Positions 1 through 8,580 are shown, counted from the stretch's first letter. The stretch is 47,503 bases of DNA from Raineya sp. (GCA_025454915.1 JALONN010000023.1:1-47503); one strand, 5' to 3'. Program-made: numbers and translations. The notes: a model not told the origin generated them from the letters alone.

Positions 1-1
1 A

Positions 2-346
2 CTCAGTTTTGGATTTTTTTCTAAAAGCTTGTATCTGTCTATCATAAATATGATTTTTAAACACAATTTAATATATTTTTTAAGAATATCATCTATTGAC
101 ATCAATACAATAAAATTATTTTCATTGGAAGAAGGAACAGCAATTATTCTACACGAAATAGGCCACGCTCTAAATCCAGACTTAAAAGGTATGGAAGGAG
201 AATACGCAGCTGACGATTATGCTTGCCAAAAGGGATTTAAGGAATACATTATTAGCTCATTAGAAAAAGGGAAATTGATTATTCCCTCTGAATTCTCAAC
301 AAAAAGTACAGACTTAAGAATAGAACACCTTAAAAACTCAAACTAA
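2..346 (+). CDS. Putative HEXXH zinc metallopeptidase, 5' end cut by window edge
   Basis: The frame is open to the left edge of the window, so the true start is probably outside; the first in-window start is a TTG at 29. The visible part carries HEIGHAL, the HEXXH zinc-binding and catalytic motif, followed about 16 residues later by EYAADDYA, which could supply the third (Glu/Asp) zinc ligand as in M48-like or ImmA/IrrE-like peptidases. There is no membrane segment after the motif. It could be the end of a phage- or plasmid-type ImmA protein or a small independent peptidase; the specific family is not recognised. It lies beside two nuclease genes, which suggests an accessory region. Confidence 0.5.
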   Translation, partial: LSFGFFSKSLYLSIINMIFKHNLIYFLRISSIDINTIKLFSLEEGTAIILHEIGHALNPDLKGMEGEYAADDYACQKGFKEYIISSLEKGKLIIPSEFSTKSTDLRIEHLKNSN

Positions 347-492
347 TAAACAAAAATTATTTCGTTATTGGGTTGAGAGGATGGATTTGATATATTATTC
401 CATTCATCTAAATCAAAATTACCGAAAAAAGGACAAAGCAATCGAAAAAGATTTAAATAAACTTTGCCTACAACTTGGGCAAAATAACGTTT

Positions 493-1524
493 ATGCTACA
501 ACAAAAACTCAAACTTTCATCCGAACTAAACCAAATCTTAAGGAACTGCGATGAGATTTGGATTGCAGTAGCCTTAATTTCCGACAGTGGTTTCAAATAC
601 ATTCAAGACAACATTAATAAAACGGCAAAACAAAATTATTTGGTAGGTATTGAGCTACCCACATCTCCAAAGGTTTTATTGCAACTAAAGGACAATGAAG
701 GTAAAGGACTTTTTCAAAGCAAAATTTATCACAAGCCAAATACACTTTTTCATCCCAAAGTTTATTTGATAAAGACAGACAATAAACTGACAGCGTATGT
801 TGGTTCAGGTAACTGTACAGATGGTGGGTTTGACAAAAATATAGAGTTGAGCGTTAAGACAGACGAACAAACTTTCTGTGACAGTTTGCTAGCTTGGTTT
901 AACACCCTTTTCAAATCGGGGATTTCAATTACTGATGAGTTTTTGGAATCATATTCACCCTTTTTTGAGAGACGAGTTAAACGAATGGAACAAGATAAGA
1001 ATGAATTGAAAATTATTTTTCCAGACAACAATTCAAAAATTAATCTTGATAAGATTGATTTCACAAATCAGTTTTTTAAGAAAGAACACTTTGCAGCTTT
1101 TGAAGGCATAAAACCTCGGATGAGGACTAATACAGCAAATCAAGATCGTAATAATGTAAGAAAAAAACTTTTTGAACTTCATAAAAAGCTATACCCACAA
1201 ATTCGAGCCCAAGGGTGGGACTTGCATGAACATTATATTTTTGACGATACAGTTTCTTCAGCTGTTCATGGACAATATACAAGTTCTGAACTGAGTAGTA
1301 TTTGGCTCCACTATGGTAGAAGCAAAGGAGACATTAAGATATTTGGCGACAAGGAGACACCTCTTGATTTTATGCGGTTTCAAGTAATCATTCACAAAGA
1401 TAGCATTGGTGTTTGGAACCGTATTGGAAAAAATATGGGTAGCAAGATTGATAGAGCTTATTTTAAAAATAAGATAATTGAAGATAGTGTTTATAGACAA
1501 GATTTTTTTTTCCATTATAAGTAA
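493..1524 (+). CDS. PLD-like (HKD-type) nuclease, 5' part of a frameshifted gene
   Basis: Starting at the ATG at 493 (a TTG at 475 is in frame but less likely), the product has an N-terminal phospholipase D-like domain. It shows HPKVYLI (H87, K89), then YVGSGNCTDGGF with N107 and a following NIEL. This is the single HxK...N...E arrangement of PLD-type nucleases found in restriction enzymes and helicase-linked defence proteins. The C-terminal part is unassigned. The frame ends at 1524 just after a run of nine T (1503-1511). Removing one T would join it to the frame that continues to 1768, giving about 425 residues. It is probably a disrupted gene or a sequencing error. Neighbouring nuclease genes suggest a restriction or defence role, which is inference. 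Confidence 0.65.
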   Translation: MLQQKLKLSSELNQILRNCDEIWIAVALISDSGFKYIQDNINKTAKQNYLVGIELPTSPKVLLQLKDNEGKGLFQSKIYHKPNTLFHPKVYLIKTDNKLTAYVGSGNCTDGGFDKNIELSVKTDEQTFCDSLLAWFNTLFKSGISITDEFLESYSPFFERRVKRMEQDKNELKIIFPDNNSKINLDKIDFTNQFFKKEHFAAFEGIKPRMRTNTANQDRNNVRKKLFELHKKLYPQIRAQGWDLHEHYIFDDTVSSAVHGQYTSSELSSIWLHYGRSKGDIKIFGDKETPLDFMRFQVIIHKDSIGVWNRIGKNMGSKIDRAYFKNKIIEDSVYRQDFFFHYK

Positions 1525-1768
1525 ACTTCCCAATGGCTTCTTCATTCGGCTCAACAATCAGATTAAGTATGTTGGTGAATTTATAACTGAGCAAGAACTT
1601 ACAGAGTTTGTTTTACAAGATAATGAAGAATTTTATTTCATCATTGGAATCGAATTTTCTCCTGATGACATAAGACTCTCAGAAACAAATATTTTTAATA
1701 CAATTATTGAGCATTTTGGGTATCTTTATCCAACATACGGCTTAATGAAATACAACATGAAACTATGA
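1478..1768 (+). pseudogene. 3' part of the frameshifted PLD-like nuclease gene
   Basis: This frame overlaps the end of the PLD-like gene and continues it naturally after the T9 run, reading DFFSIISKLPNGFFIRLNN and on to a stop at 1768. The sense of the joined product is smooth: an amphipathic stretch followed by an acidic tail (EFSPDDIRLSE). An ATG at 1478 lies inside the upstream gene, but I see no separate domain, so I read this as the displaced C-terminus and not an independent gene. Confidence 0.55.
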
Positions 1769-1846
1769 GCAATGGGATTTTTAAATGAAAGATAGTATTG
1801 AAAATTCCTAAAATATTGCAGAAACACTCTAGATACTAATAATTTT

Positions 1847-2668
1847 ATGGATGAAATGACTTTGCAATTGGCTAATCAAACAATAAAAGAATATCAAGAA
1901 AATAAACGGTATTTATTTGACAATTTAGTTTCAATAGTATTAGAAATAACACAAAATTTTCATAAAAAACAAGAATATCTTGAACAGAATCTTATTGATG
2001 CTACAAAAAATTTGGTTTCTGAAATTCAAGAAACCTATAATAAATTCATAATTAAAAATCGGAATACAAGCTGTGATTTTAATATGTTGTCTTTATTCTA
2101 TATTGGTGAAACACAACATAGCTTTTTATTAGCGAATCTTCTGGATCCAAACGCAAACCACGGACAAAAACATCTTTTTTTAAATATATTTCTAGATTTG
2201 CTAGGAATTAAACGATTTAGCGATAGTGAGAATTGGATAGTTTCTTCGGAAAAAGGCAGAATAGATATTTTACTAAAAAGAGTTGACCCTCACTCTGTGA
2301 TAGTAATTGAGAATAAATCTAACTATGCTATTGACCAAAACCATCAACTTTATAGATATTGGTATCAAGAAATTTATAAGACAATTTCTGAAAGGCATTT
2401 ACCAAAAGACTACATTTTTAATCCACCAGAACATTATTATCAAATTTTGTACTTATCGCCTGAGCATTGGAAAATACCAAGCACAAACACATTAATAAGG
2501 CCTGCCGAATGGAATAATGATTTACCAGAAAAAGTACCTTTAAAAGTAAAACATTTATTGTTTGACGACTTTATTTGTCAATGGTTAAAAATGTCATTAG
2601 AGTCATTGCCAAAAGATAATCACAGAATTAGAGAATATGTTAAACAGTATATTGAATATTGGAACTAA
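1847..2668 (+). CDS. PD-(D/E)XK nuclease superfamily protein
   Basis: The N-terminal third is helical and charged (possible coiled coil around residues 10-70). A conserved-looking block ETQHSFLLANLLDP starting at residue 88 precedes the catalytic core: GRIDILLKR (D140), then VIVIENKSNYAIDQNHQL, with E155-x-K157 on the next strand and Q/Y residues after it. This D...ExK pattern is the PD-(D/E)XK nuclease fold as seen in the PDDEXK_4-type families common in Bacteroidota. The role is probably DNA cleavage in a restriction or defence setting; the substrate is unknown. The next gene starts 10 bases downstream, so the two are probably co-transcribed. Confidence 0.75.
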   Translation: MDEMTLQLANQTIKEYQENKRYLFDNLVSIVLEITQNFHKKQEYLEQNLIDATKNLVSEIQETYNKFIIKNRNTSCDFNMLSLFYIGETQHSFLLANLLDPNANHGQKHLFLNIFLDLLGIKRFSDSENWIVSSEKGRIDILLKRVDPHSVIVIENKSNYAIDQNHQLYRYWYQEIYKTISERHLPKDYIFNPPEHYYQILYLSPEHWKIPSTNTLIRPAEWNNDLPEKVPLKVKHLLFDDFICQWLKMSLESLPKDNHRIREYVKQYIEYWN

Positions 2669-2678
2669 ATAAAATTGT

Positions 2679-3284
2679 ATGCAAAAAGAATTATTAAATC
2701 AAGCACTTCAAATATTTGATACTTCTGAAAAATGGAATGCTTTTGTAGAGTTGGCAAATCAAAAAGATGTTATGAAGTGGCACTATTTTCAGAAACTGAA
2801 ACAGCCCTTGTTAAATTACTTTAATGCAAATCCTGTGGAAGGTTGGATATGCGAACCTTGGGGAGATCCCAATTATGATTTGCGTTGGTACTTGAAAGAC
2901 TTTGGGAAAAATTCAATATCGTTAGCTGTTGGTTGGTTCTTTCAATTTGTGCTCCATGTAGGAGACACAAATACTTTTGACACAAAAAAAGTTGATGATT
3001 TATTAAAATCAGATTATTCAATTTTACTATCATCTTTTGACAGAGTTGACAAACAATTTGAACATCACTTAAAAGTGGTTGAAGTGAGGAATTATTCATT
3101 TAATAGCCCATATGATACAAATTTCGATGATTCTCAGGTTGATAAACTTGCTTGGTTTGCAGGTAATGAAACAGAAAAATTTACAAAGCAAATCATAAGT
3201 AAAGTGGAACGCTTTAGACAAAATAAAGATTTAACAAAAATGCTTTATGACCTAAATGCAAAAACAAAAATACAGACCCAATAA
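2679..3284 (+). CDS. Hypothetical protein paired with the PD-(D/E)XK nuclease
   Basis: A soluble protein of 201 residues with no signal peptide or membrane segment. It is rich in Trp and Tyr (WICEPWGDPNYDLRWYLKDFG near residues 56-76) and has an alpha/beta look, but I do not recognise the family. It begins 10 bases after the PD-(D/E)XK gene and is the last gene before a terminator. A partner role with the nuclease (inhibitor, specificity factor or second subunit) is therefore possible but unsupported beyond position. Confidence 0.55.
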   Translation: MQKELLNQALQIFDTSEKWNAFVELANQKDVMKWHYFQKLKQPLLNYFNANPVEGWICEPWGDPNYDLRWYLKDFGKNSISLAVGWFFQFVLHVGDTNTFDTKKVDDLLKSDYSILLSSFDRVDKQFEHHLKVVEVRNYSFNSPYDTNFDDSQVDKLAWFAGNETEKFTKQIISKVERFRQNKDLTKMLYDLNAKTKIQTQ

Positions 3285-3380
3285 AAATCGCACATAATTA
3301 AGAGTATGCCAAAATTAAACAAGAATCTAAATTACAAAACTTATCAAATTTATTCTTGCAAGTATTTAATCAAAAGACAT

Positions 3381-3404
3381 AAGCCCTTCGGGGCTTTTAT
3401 TTTT
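3381..3404 (+). terminator. Rho-independent terminator
   Basis: A 6-bp stem AAGCCC/GGGCTT closes a TTCG tetraloop and is followed by a T-rich tract. C(UUCG)G is the very stable tetraloop typical of bacterial terminators. It lies 97 bases after the last gene of the nuclease group and before the leader of the surface-protein genes. Confidence 0.85.
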
Positions 3405-3436
3405 GCCTAAAAGTATTTTCAGTTCAAATAGAATTG

Positions 3437-3444
3437 TATATTTG
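3437..3444 (+). promoter_or_regulatory. Bacteroidota -7 box (TATATTTG)
   Basis: TATATTTG matches the Bacteroidota -7 consensus TAnnTTTG exactly. Transcription would start around 3450, so the transcript would begin with the ATCTAACCCTTTTA leader. No perfect -33 TTTG is seen (TTTTC is nearby). It would serve the short reading frame at 3477 and probably the Gly-rich gene at 3622. Confidence 0.5.
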
Positions 3445-3448
3445 TAAC

Positions 3449-3621
3449 ATCTAACCCTTTTAAATTTATTATTCGTATGTCAAGATTCAATCTCCATTGC
3501 CTGCAAAAGGTTTGGGTGCATAAGGACTATGCATTACTAAACATCTTAACTTCTCCAAAAAACGTCTTTCTGGAGAGCTAATTACTTTTATTTAATCTAA
3601 CCCTTTTATTCTTATTTTTTT
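3449..3621 (+). repeat. Duplicated leader motif ATCTAACCCTTTTA
   Basis: The 14-base motif ATCTAACCCTTTTA occurs at 3449 and again at 3595, both times followed by an A/T-rich spacer with TTATT/TTCTTATT and an ATG about 13-28 bases from the motif start. A third copy lies at 8556 upstream of the gene at 8603. All three are just before start codons on the plus strand. It may be a 5'-UTR element affecting translation or RNA stability. Confidence 0.5.
3477..3581 (+). CDS. Possible short leader ORF (34 residues)
   Basis: An ATG directly after the first leader motif opens a 34-codon frame (MSRFNLHCLQKVW...) that ends before the second copy of the motif. No homology is recognised. It could be a leader peptide, the remnant of a duplicated gene start, or chance. 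The only support is its placement relative to the -7 box and the leader motif. Confidence 0.2.
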   Translation: MSRFNLHCLQKVWVHKDYALLNILTSPKNVFLES

Positions 3622-5646
3622 ATGACAAAGTTTTTTGCACTCTTGTTAGGAGGGCTATTGTATCCATGTATACTGTATCCTCAAGCTGGCAAAGATCGGA
3701 GTATGATGATTTCATTTCCTAATGTAATTGTAAATGAATACACAACTCTTGCTACTGATGCTTTTCCAACTGATGTGATATTAAATACTACTTCAGCATT
3801 ATCTTTATCGAAAGGGGATTTAATCCTTATTACACAAACTCAAGGGTGCGACATTGACACTCGCAATCAGGCAAGTTTCGGTAACATATTAAGCTATGTT
3901 GCTCTTGGTCCAGTTGGAAGCTATAAACTTTTTTACGTTGAAAGTGCAACAGGTAATCAAATCACATTAAACTGTCCTGTTGGACAAGCTTTTGTTACCA
4001 TTGGGAGAGGTCCTTCAGTAACTCAAATTATAAAAGTGCCTCAATATGATGTTCTAACCATTGCACCAGGGGCAAGTATTACAGGTCTTTCATGGGATGG
4101 TAGAAAAGGTGGAATAGTTGCAATCAGAGCAAATACACTTGTTTTAAATGGAGAGATTAATGCCAAAGGATTTGGATTTCGAGGGGGAGCAGGTACACGA
4201 AACAACGTAACAAATAACATTTTTACTTATTATTCAAATAATTCTGCTCTGGGTGGTGAGAAAGGGGAAGGAATAGCCTCTACTCCTACATATGCTGGCA
4301 CACAAGGCTATCAATATGGACGAGGAGCAATCGCCAATGGTGGAGCAAATGGATATAATATTACTTTATTCAACATTAATACTTACTCAGGAAGAGGCGT
4401 ATTTGATTCTCATACAGCATGGAGTCTTGACCCTGAATTCGCTTCAGGCTCATCCATAGGAGGTGGTAGAGGTGGTTATAATCGTTCAACAAATCTTACT
4501 GACCCTACAACTGTAGGTCCAGGCAACTGTACCTGGGGAGGAGATTGTAGAAGAAATAATGGAGGCAGAGGAGGCAGACCATTGCTCTACTCCACGAGTT
4601 CTGACCACTACACAGCAAGATTGTTTTTAGGAGGAGGTGGTGGAGGTGGAAATAGTAACAATGCCACATTTGGAGGAAATGGAGGAAATGGAGGGGGATT
4701 AGCTTTTATCTTAGCAGAAGTTATACAAGGTATGGGAACTATTGACGTTTCTGGAAACAATGGACAATCTACAAACATCTCAGGAGGAGGAGGCAGTGGC
4801 GGTAGTATTTTTATTACATCAACCAATCCAGCAGATGGTACTGTTATACAGGATGCATTAAATCTGGTATTAACAGGAGGACAAGGAGGTAATAGCAGTG
4901 ACGCAGCTCTTGATAGTAGTTTTGGTTCTGGAGGTGGAGGTAGTGGTGGAACTGTATATGGTTTTGTCAAGAGCTTTGCCATGCCTACCCAAAACGTTTC
5001 AGGAGGAATATCTGGAGTATCTCTAAGTAATTCTTTGACAAGTTTCTCTCAAAATGGAGCAACAGGAGGAAATGTAGGATATTTTAATTTTGGAAACAGT
5101 GGAAAAGGACTTACAATACCCGATTGTACACCACTTTCTGCTAATACCCTTGATTTTAATATCAAAAGACTGGATAGTAAGGTTTTGCTTTCATGGAAAA
5201 AAGTTGAAAATGCCACCTATTATGTACAAAGGGGAGTAAATCCAAAAGAATTTCAAACAATATCCATTATTCAGGAAAACAGAACGGAAGATATTCCATT
5301 GTATGGTACCTCATATTATAGAGTTATAGCAAAGAAAAACAACAAGGAAATATTTTCTAATATTCTGGCATGTGATTACCAAAAGACTCAAATAGAAATC
5401 TATCCTAACCATTTCTCAAAGGAAATAAAGGTTGATTTATCATACTTAGCTTCACAAGGTTCTGAATTTCAAATTCAAATTCTAAACTCTATGGGTATTA
5501 TCTCGGAAGAGAAAAGAATACTTGTGTCAAATCATGATAAAAATCAAGCTGTATTTGATACTGCTAACTACCCAAGAGGAAGTTACTTTATTAAAGTAAA
5601 AAATAACATAAAAATAGATACATTTAAAGTATTTAAGTATGAATAG
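3622..5646 (+). CDS. Gly-rich secreted surface protein with T9SS type A sorting domain
   Basis: The 674-residue product starts with a signal peptide (MTKFFALLLGGLLYPCILYPQ). A long body follows (about residues 30-500) with many Gly/Asn-rich runs such as GGGRGG, GGGGGGG and GGSGGS, resembling beta-helix or adhesin-like surface proteins. A fibronectin-III-like stretch follows (about 505-590, VLLSWKKVENATYYVQRG). The end (about 590-674: IEIYPNHFSKEIKVDL ... GSYFIKVKNN ... FKVFKYE) is the typical type A C-terminal sorting domain of the type IX secretion system. It is therefore predicted to be exported across the outer membrane and anchored on the surface or released. The ATG at 3622 follows the leader motif. 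It overlaps the next gene by 8 bases. Confidence 0.8.
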   Translation: MTKFFALLLGGLLYPCILYPQAGKDRSMMISFPNVIVNEYTTLATDAFPTDVILNTTSALSLSKGDLILITQTQGCDIDTRNQASFGNILSYVALGPVGSYKLFYVESATGNQITLNCPVGQAFVTIGRGPSVTQIIKVPQYDVLTIAPGASITGLSWDGRKGGIVAIRANTLVLNGEINAKGFGFRGGAGTRNNVTNNIFTYYSNNSALGGEKGEGIASTPTYAGTQGYQYGRGAIANGGANGYNITLFNINTYSGRGVFDSHTAWSLDPEFASGSSIGGGRGGYNRSTNLTDPTTVGPGNCTWGGDCRRNNGGRGGRPLLYSTSSDHYTARLFLGGGGGGGNSNNATFGGNGGNGGGLAFILAEVIQGMGTIDVSGNNGQSTNISGGGGSGGSIFITSTNPADGTVIQDALNLVLTGGQGGNSSDAALDSSFGSGGGGSGGTVYGFVKSFAMPTQNVSGGISGVSLSNSLTSFSQNGATGGNVGYFNFGNSGKGLTIPDCTPLSANTLDFNIKRLDSKVLLSWKKVENATYYVQRGVNPKEFQTISIIQENRTEDIPLYGTSYYRVIAKKNNKEIFSNILACDYQKTQIEIYPNHFSKEIKVDLSYLASQGSEFQIQILNSMGIISEEKRILVSNHDKNQAVFDTANYPRGSYFIKVKNNIKIDTFKVFKYE

Positions 5647-6103
5647 GTTAGTATTTATTTTATTCTTTTTCCCCTATGTAACAATGGGACAAACATGGGA
5701 AGATTTAACAGCTTTGGCATATAAGCAACATAAAGAATTGCTTTTTTATGATGCATTGCAAACAGGAAAATCAGCTTTGGATTTAGCTGAAAAACAATTT
5801 GGTAAGCAACATATTAAGTATGCTGTATCTCTAATCAATTTGGCAAATTTAAATCGAGACTGTGTTCCTGGTCAGGGGGAAGCTGAAAGGTATTATAAAC
5901 TTGCCTTAGAATATTTTGATTCAAGTGAAAAATATAAAAATTATATTTTTCATGGAAGTGCTTGTTATAATTATGGTTTTTTTTTAGAAATAAGAGATAA
6001 GCAAAATGAAGCAAAAAAAATGTATACAGAAGCTTACAATATATACAAAGAAAAGCTTGGAGTAACACATAATTTAACGCTTAAGATAAAAAGTAAGCTT
6101 TAA
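5639..6103 (+). CDS. Small exported TPR protein
   Basis: The start overlaps the end of the T9SS cargo gene by 8 bases, implying translational coupling. A signal peptide (MNRLVFILFFFPYVTMG) is followed by about three TPR-type helical pairs (ALQTGKSALDLAEKQFG, AERYYKLALEYFDSS, AKKMYTEAYNIYKEKLG). TPRs mediate protein contacts. A periplasmic helper for the upstream surface protein is a reasonable guess but only inferred from coupling. At 154 residues it is shorter than most TPR proteins and may contain just enough repeats for one binding groove. Confidence 0.65.
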   Translation: MNRLVFILFFFPYVTMGQTWEDLTALAYKQHKELLFYDALQTGKSALDLAEKQFGKQHIKYAVSLINLANLNRDCVPGQGEAERYYKLALEYFDSSEKYKNYIFHGSACYNYGFFLEIRDKQNEAKKMYTEAYNIYKEKLGVTHNLTLKIKSKL

Positions 6104-6112
6104 TAAAAGTGA

Positions 6113-6160
6113 TAGATTGGGGTTATGTAACTAAATATTTGACCCCAATCTACTTTATTG
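6113..6160 (+). terminator. Probable terminator hairpin
   Basis: An 11-bp perfect inverted repeat (core AGATTGGGGT / ACCCCAATCT, arms 6113-6123 and 6142-6152) with an 18-base loop starts 10 bases after the stop of the TPR gene. The following tract (CTTTATTGT) is only moderately T-rich, so termination efficiency is uncertain. Confidence 0.6.
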
Positions 6161-6190
6161 TAAATTTGTATTCAAATTACTGATATTGAT

Positions 6191-6790
6191 ATGAAAAATA
6201 AAATAATAATAATGTTTGTTTTAATGATATTGATGATGTGGCAATGTAGATTTATTATTATAGAATCGCCAAGGCCTATACCAATGTATATACGTAACAT
6301 AAATCCTACTTTTGGAGCTGAAGGAGATACTGTTAATATTGTGGGAGAGAAATTTTCCACTAATCCTTTGGACAATAATGTTACTTTTGATGGTATAAAA
6401 GCTACTGTTTTAGAAGCTTTGTCTTATAGGTTAAAAGTCATTGTTCCCCAAGGAGCAAGAATAGGAATGGTAATAGTCAAAACTCCCAGAGAGACAGCTA
6501 CAAGTAATTTTACAGTCACCTATCCCTTAAATGAAAACCTTGCTATCACAAGCTTTGAACCTAAAATTGTACGACCAGGTGATACACTTACAGTAAATGG
6601 ACAAAATTTTTCTACTCGAAAAGATATTCCAAATACTCTTACAGTAGGAGGATATTCTGTTCAAATCATAGAAGAAAGTGCAAATCAATTAAAAGCTGTT
6701 ATATCTACAAGAGATATGCCAGGGAAAGTAGGTGTTTTTTGGGGAAATTATTATGTTTTTGCAGAAGGAGAGCTAACTATCATCAAATAA
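6191..6790 (+). CDS. IPT/TIG-domain lipoprotein
   Basis: The N-terminus is a lipoprotein signal (hydrophobic run ending MMWQC, lipid-carrying Cys at residue 19). Two immunoglobulin-like IPT/TIG domains follow: about residues 32-112 (INPTFGAEGDTVNIVGEKF ... VTFDGIKATV) and about 118-198 (ITSFEPKIVRPGDTLTVNGQNF ... LTVGG). It is predicted to be anchored in the outer membrane. It resembles the N-terminal half of the next gene's product, so the pair may be paralogues differing by the kelch part. Ligand unknown. Confidence 0.75.
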   Translation: MKNKIIIMFVLMILMMWQCRFIIIESPRPIPMYIRNINPTFGAEGDTVNIVGEKFSTNPLDNNVTFDGIKATVLEALSYRLKVIVPQGARIGMVIVKTPRETATSNFTVTYPLNENLAITSFEPKIVRPGDTLTVNGQNFSTRKDIPNTLTVGGYSVQIIEESANQLKAVISTRDMPGKVGVFWGNYYVFAEGELTIIK

Positions 6791-7034
6791 ATAGAGTATT
6801 AAATTTGTCTTTTAACATATTTACTTTTTATATTTGCAGACAATTATATAAAAACTGTGAAATTTTATGAAACTAATTAAAAATACCCCTCAATTTTATA
6901 ATAGAGTTTGATATAAAAGAACAGAGCCTCTCAAACTTCGTCCAATTATTATTATTCAAGTTAAACTTTTCGGTAAGGTGTTTATATAGTCCTTTAGTTA
7001 GGATGTAAATCTTTATCGCTATAATCTTTTTTAT

Positions 7035-8546
7035 ATGAAAAATAGCATAGCTAAATTATTGATTCTATCTCTACTTTCATGGCAATGTGGTAATAAAAAT
7101 ACTACTCCAGAGCCAAAGAAACCTATTATTACTGCTTTTACCCCACAAAGTGGTGGAGTTGGAACAGAAGTGACCATTACTGGTTCAAATTTTACTGAAG
7201 ACACACGAGTTACTACTGTTAGTTTTAATGGAATTAAAGCAAATATTATATCTATTACTGCTAATACTATTGTAGTAAATGTCCCCAAAAATGCTACTAC
7301 TGGTAAAATTACCATTGCTGCTATTGGACAAAATGGTATAAGTGCCACAGATTTTCAAGTAATTCAAGCTTCCATTACAGGTTTTGAGCCTCAAAATGCT
7401 CCAGTTGGCTCACAAATTAATATTAAAGGAAATGGTTTTTCCCTTAATCCTAGTGAAAATTTAGTGTCTTTTGGAGAGGTAAAAGCTGAAGTAATAACAG
7501 CAACAGCAAATAATCTTACTGTAAAAGTTCCTCAAGGAGCAATTACCAATAAGGTGAGTGTGGTTATTGGAGATAGAACCACAACTAGTTCAATGAATTT
7601 TATAGTCAATGATTCTTGGAAAAATGTTGCAGACTTAGCAGGAACCTCAAGACTTAGTGCAATTGCCTTCTCAATTGGAAATAAAGGATATGTAGGACTT
7701 GGCTATGGCATAAATGTATACTATAAAGACTTTTGGGAATACGATCCTACAACAAATACCTGGACACAAAAAGCTGATTTTGCAGGTACAGGACGAGCTG
7801 GTGCAGTTTCCTTTTCTATTGGAGAAGTGGGCTTTGTTGGATTAGGATCTACAGGACTTTATCCAAATCAAACCTCATTGAATGATTTTTGGGCTTATGA
7901 TCCAGCAACAAACACTTGGATTTCAAGAACAAGTTTTCCTGGTGGTATAAGATATGGAGCTTCAAGTTTTGTAGTGAATGGAAAAGCTTATGCAGGACTT
8001 GGTTATCATAGTAGTAACTCTGTTCCAACCTACTATAAAGATTGGTATGAATATAATCCTATAACAAACACTTGGCTTCAAAAAGCTGATTTTATAGGTA
8101 ATTCTAAAAATTCGGCTTTTAGTTTTGCAATTGGAAATAAAGGTTATGTAGGTGGGGGACAAGAAAATATAAGTGGAACAAGTACAGCAACTAAAGACCT
8201 CTATGAATATGATCCTCTTACAAATTCATGGACTAGAAAAGCAGATTTACCAAGTAATGCATCTCTAAGATATGCATCTGCAAGTTTTTCAATTGGAAAT
8301 AAAGGATATGTAGGTGGTGGAAGAGATAACGACTATAAAATTTTAAAGGATTTTTGGGCTTATGATCCAGCAACAAATACTTGGCTTCAGAAAGCTGATG
8401 CCTCATATTCCGTTCCTACTGGAGGAGGATATATTACAGGTAAAGCAAGTGTTGTATCTTTTGTAGTGAATGGAAAAGCTTATGTAGGAACAGGTGAAGA
8501 TAGTTATTCAAGTTTGCGTAAGGATTTTTGGGAATATACTCCTTAA
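7035..8546 (+). CDS. IPT/TIG and kelch-repeat lipoprotein
   Basis: The lipoprotein signal peptide ends LLSWQC. Two IPT/TIG domains (about residues 30-110 and 113-192) are followed by six kelch-type repeats, recognisable by repeated YDPxTNTW plus KADF and the GNKGYVGxG / NGKAYxGxG strands, closing with DFWEYTP. Six kelch blades form a beta-propeller used for ligand or protein binding. The protein probably sits on the outer membrane. The following lipoprotein gene (8603) carries a DUF4907-like domain, which I recall being found near kelch genes in Bacteroidota; exact function unknown. The spacer 6791-7034 (244 bases) shows no clear promoter or terminator to me. Confidence 0.8.
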   Translation: MKNSIAKLLILSLLSWQCGNKNTTPEPKKPIITAFTPQSGGVGTEVTITGSNFTEDTRVTTVSFNGIKANIISITANTIVVNVPKNATTGKITIAAIGQNGISATDFQVIQASITGFEPQNAPVGSQINIKGNGFSLNPSENLVSFGEVKAEVITATANNLTVKVPQGAITNKVSVVIGDRTTTSSMNFIVNDSWKNVADLAGTSRLSAIAFSIGNKGYVGLGYGINVYYKDFWEYDPTTNTWTQKADFAGTGRAGAVSFSIGEVGFVGLGSTGLYPNQTSLNDFWAYDPATNTWISRTSFPGGIRYGASSFVVNGKAYAGLGYHSSNSVPTYYKDWYEYNPITNTWLQKADFIGNSKNSAFSFAIGNKGYVGGGQENISGTSTATKDLYEYDPLTNSWTRKADLPSNASLRYASASFSIGNKGYVGGGRDNDYKILKDFWAYDPATNTWLQKADASYSVPTGGGYITGKASVVSFVVNGKAYVGTGEDSYSSLRKDFWEYTP

Positions 8547-8555
8547 AATTATAAT

Positions 8556-8580
8556 ATCTAACCCTTTTAGCTTATTATTC
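8556..8580 (+). promoter_or_regulatory. Third copy of the ATCTAACCCTTTTA leader
   Basis: ATCTAACCCTTTTA followed by GCTTATTATTC repeats the leaders at 3449 and 3595. It lies 9 bases after the kelch gene and 47 bases before the start of the next gene. No TAnnTTTG box precedes this copy, so the motif is unlikely to be just part of a promoter. Confidence 0.4.

Noticed and set aside
347..492. Possible decayed coding sequence (MDLIYYSIHLNQNY, then a frame change)
   Set aside because: It could be joined only by assuming a frameshift, and no family is recognisable.
1500..1515. Programmed ribosomal frameshift at the T run of the PLD-like gene
   Set aside because: No slippery-site context such as a stop-codon stimulator or a downstream hairpin was seen; a plain indel is simpler.
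762..1557. Minus-strand reading frames inside the PLD-like gene
   Set aside because: They are shadows of the plus-strand nuclease, with no domain or start context.
4608..4982. Proline-rich reading frame on the minus strand
   Set aside because: It is the complement of the Gly-rich coding region (GGA/GGT read as TCC/ACC), and the plus-strand gene has a signal peptide and sorting domain.
7620..8546. Kelch repeats as a DNA-level tandem repeat or CRISPR-like array
   Set aside because: The units diverge in sequence and encode protein blades; there are no constant repeats with unique spacers anywhere in the window.
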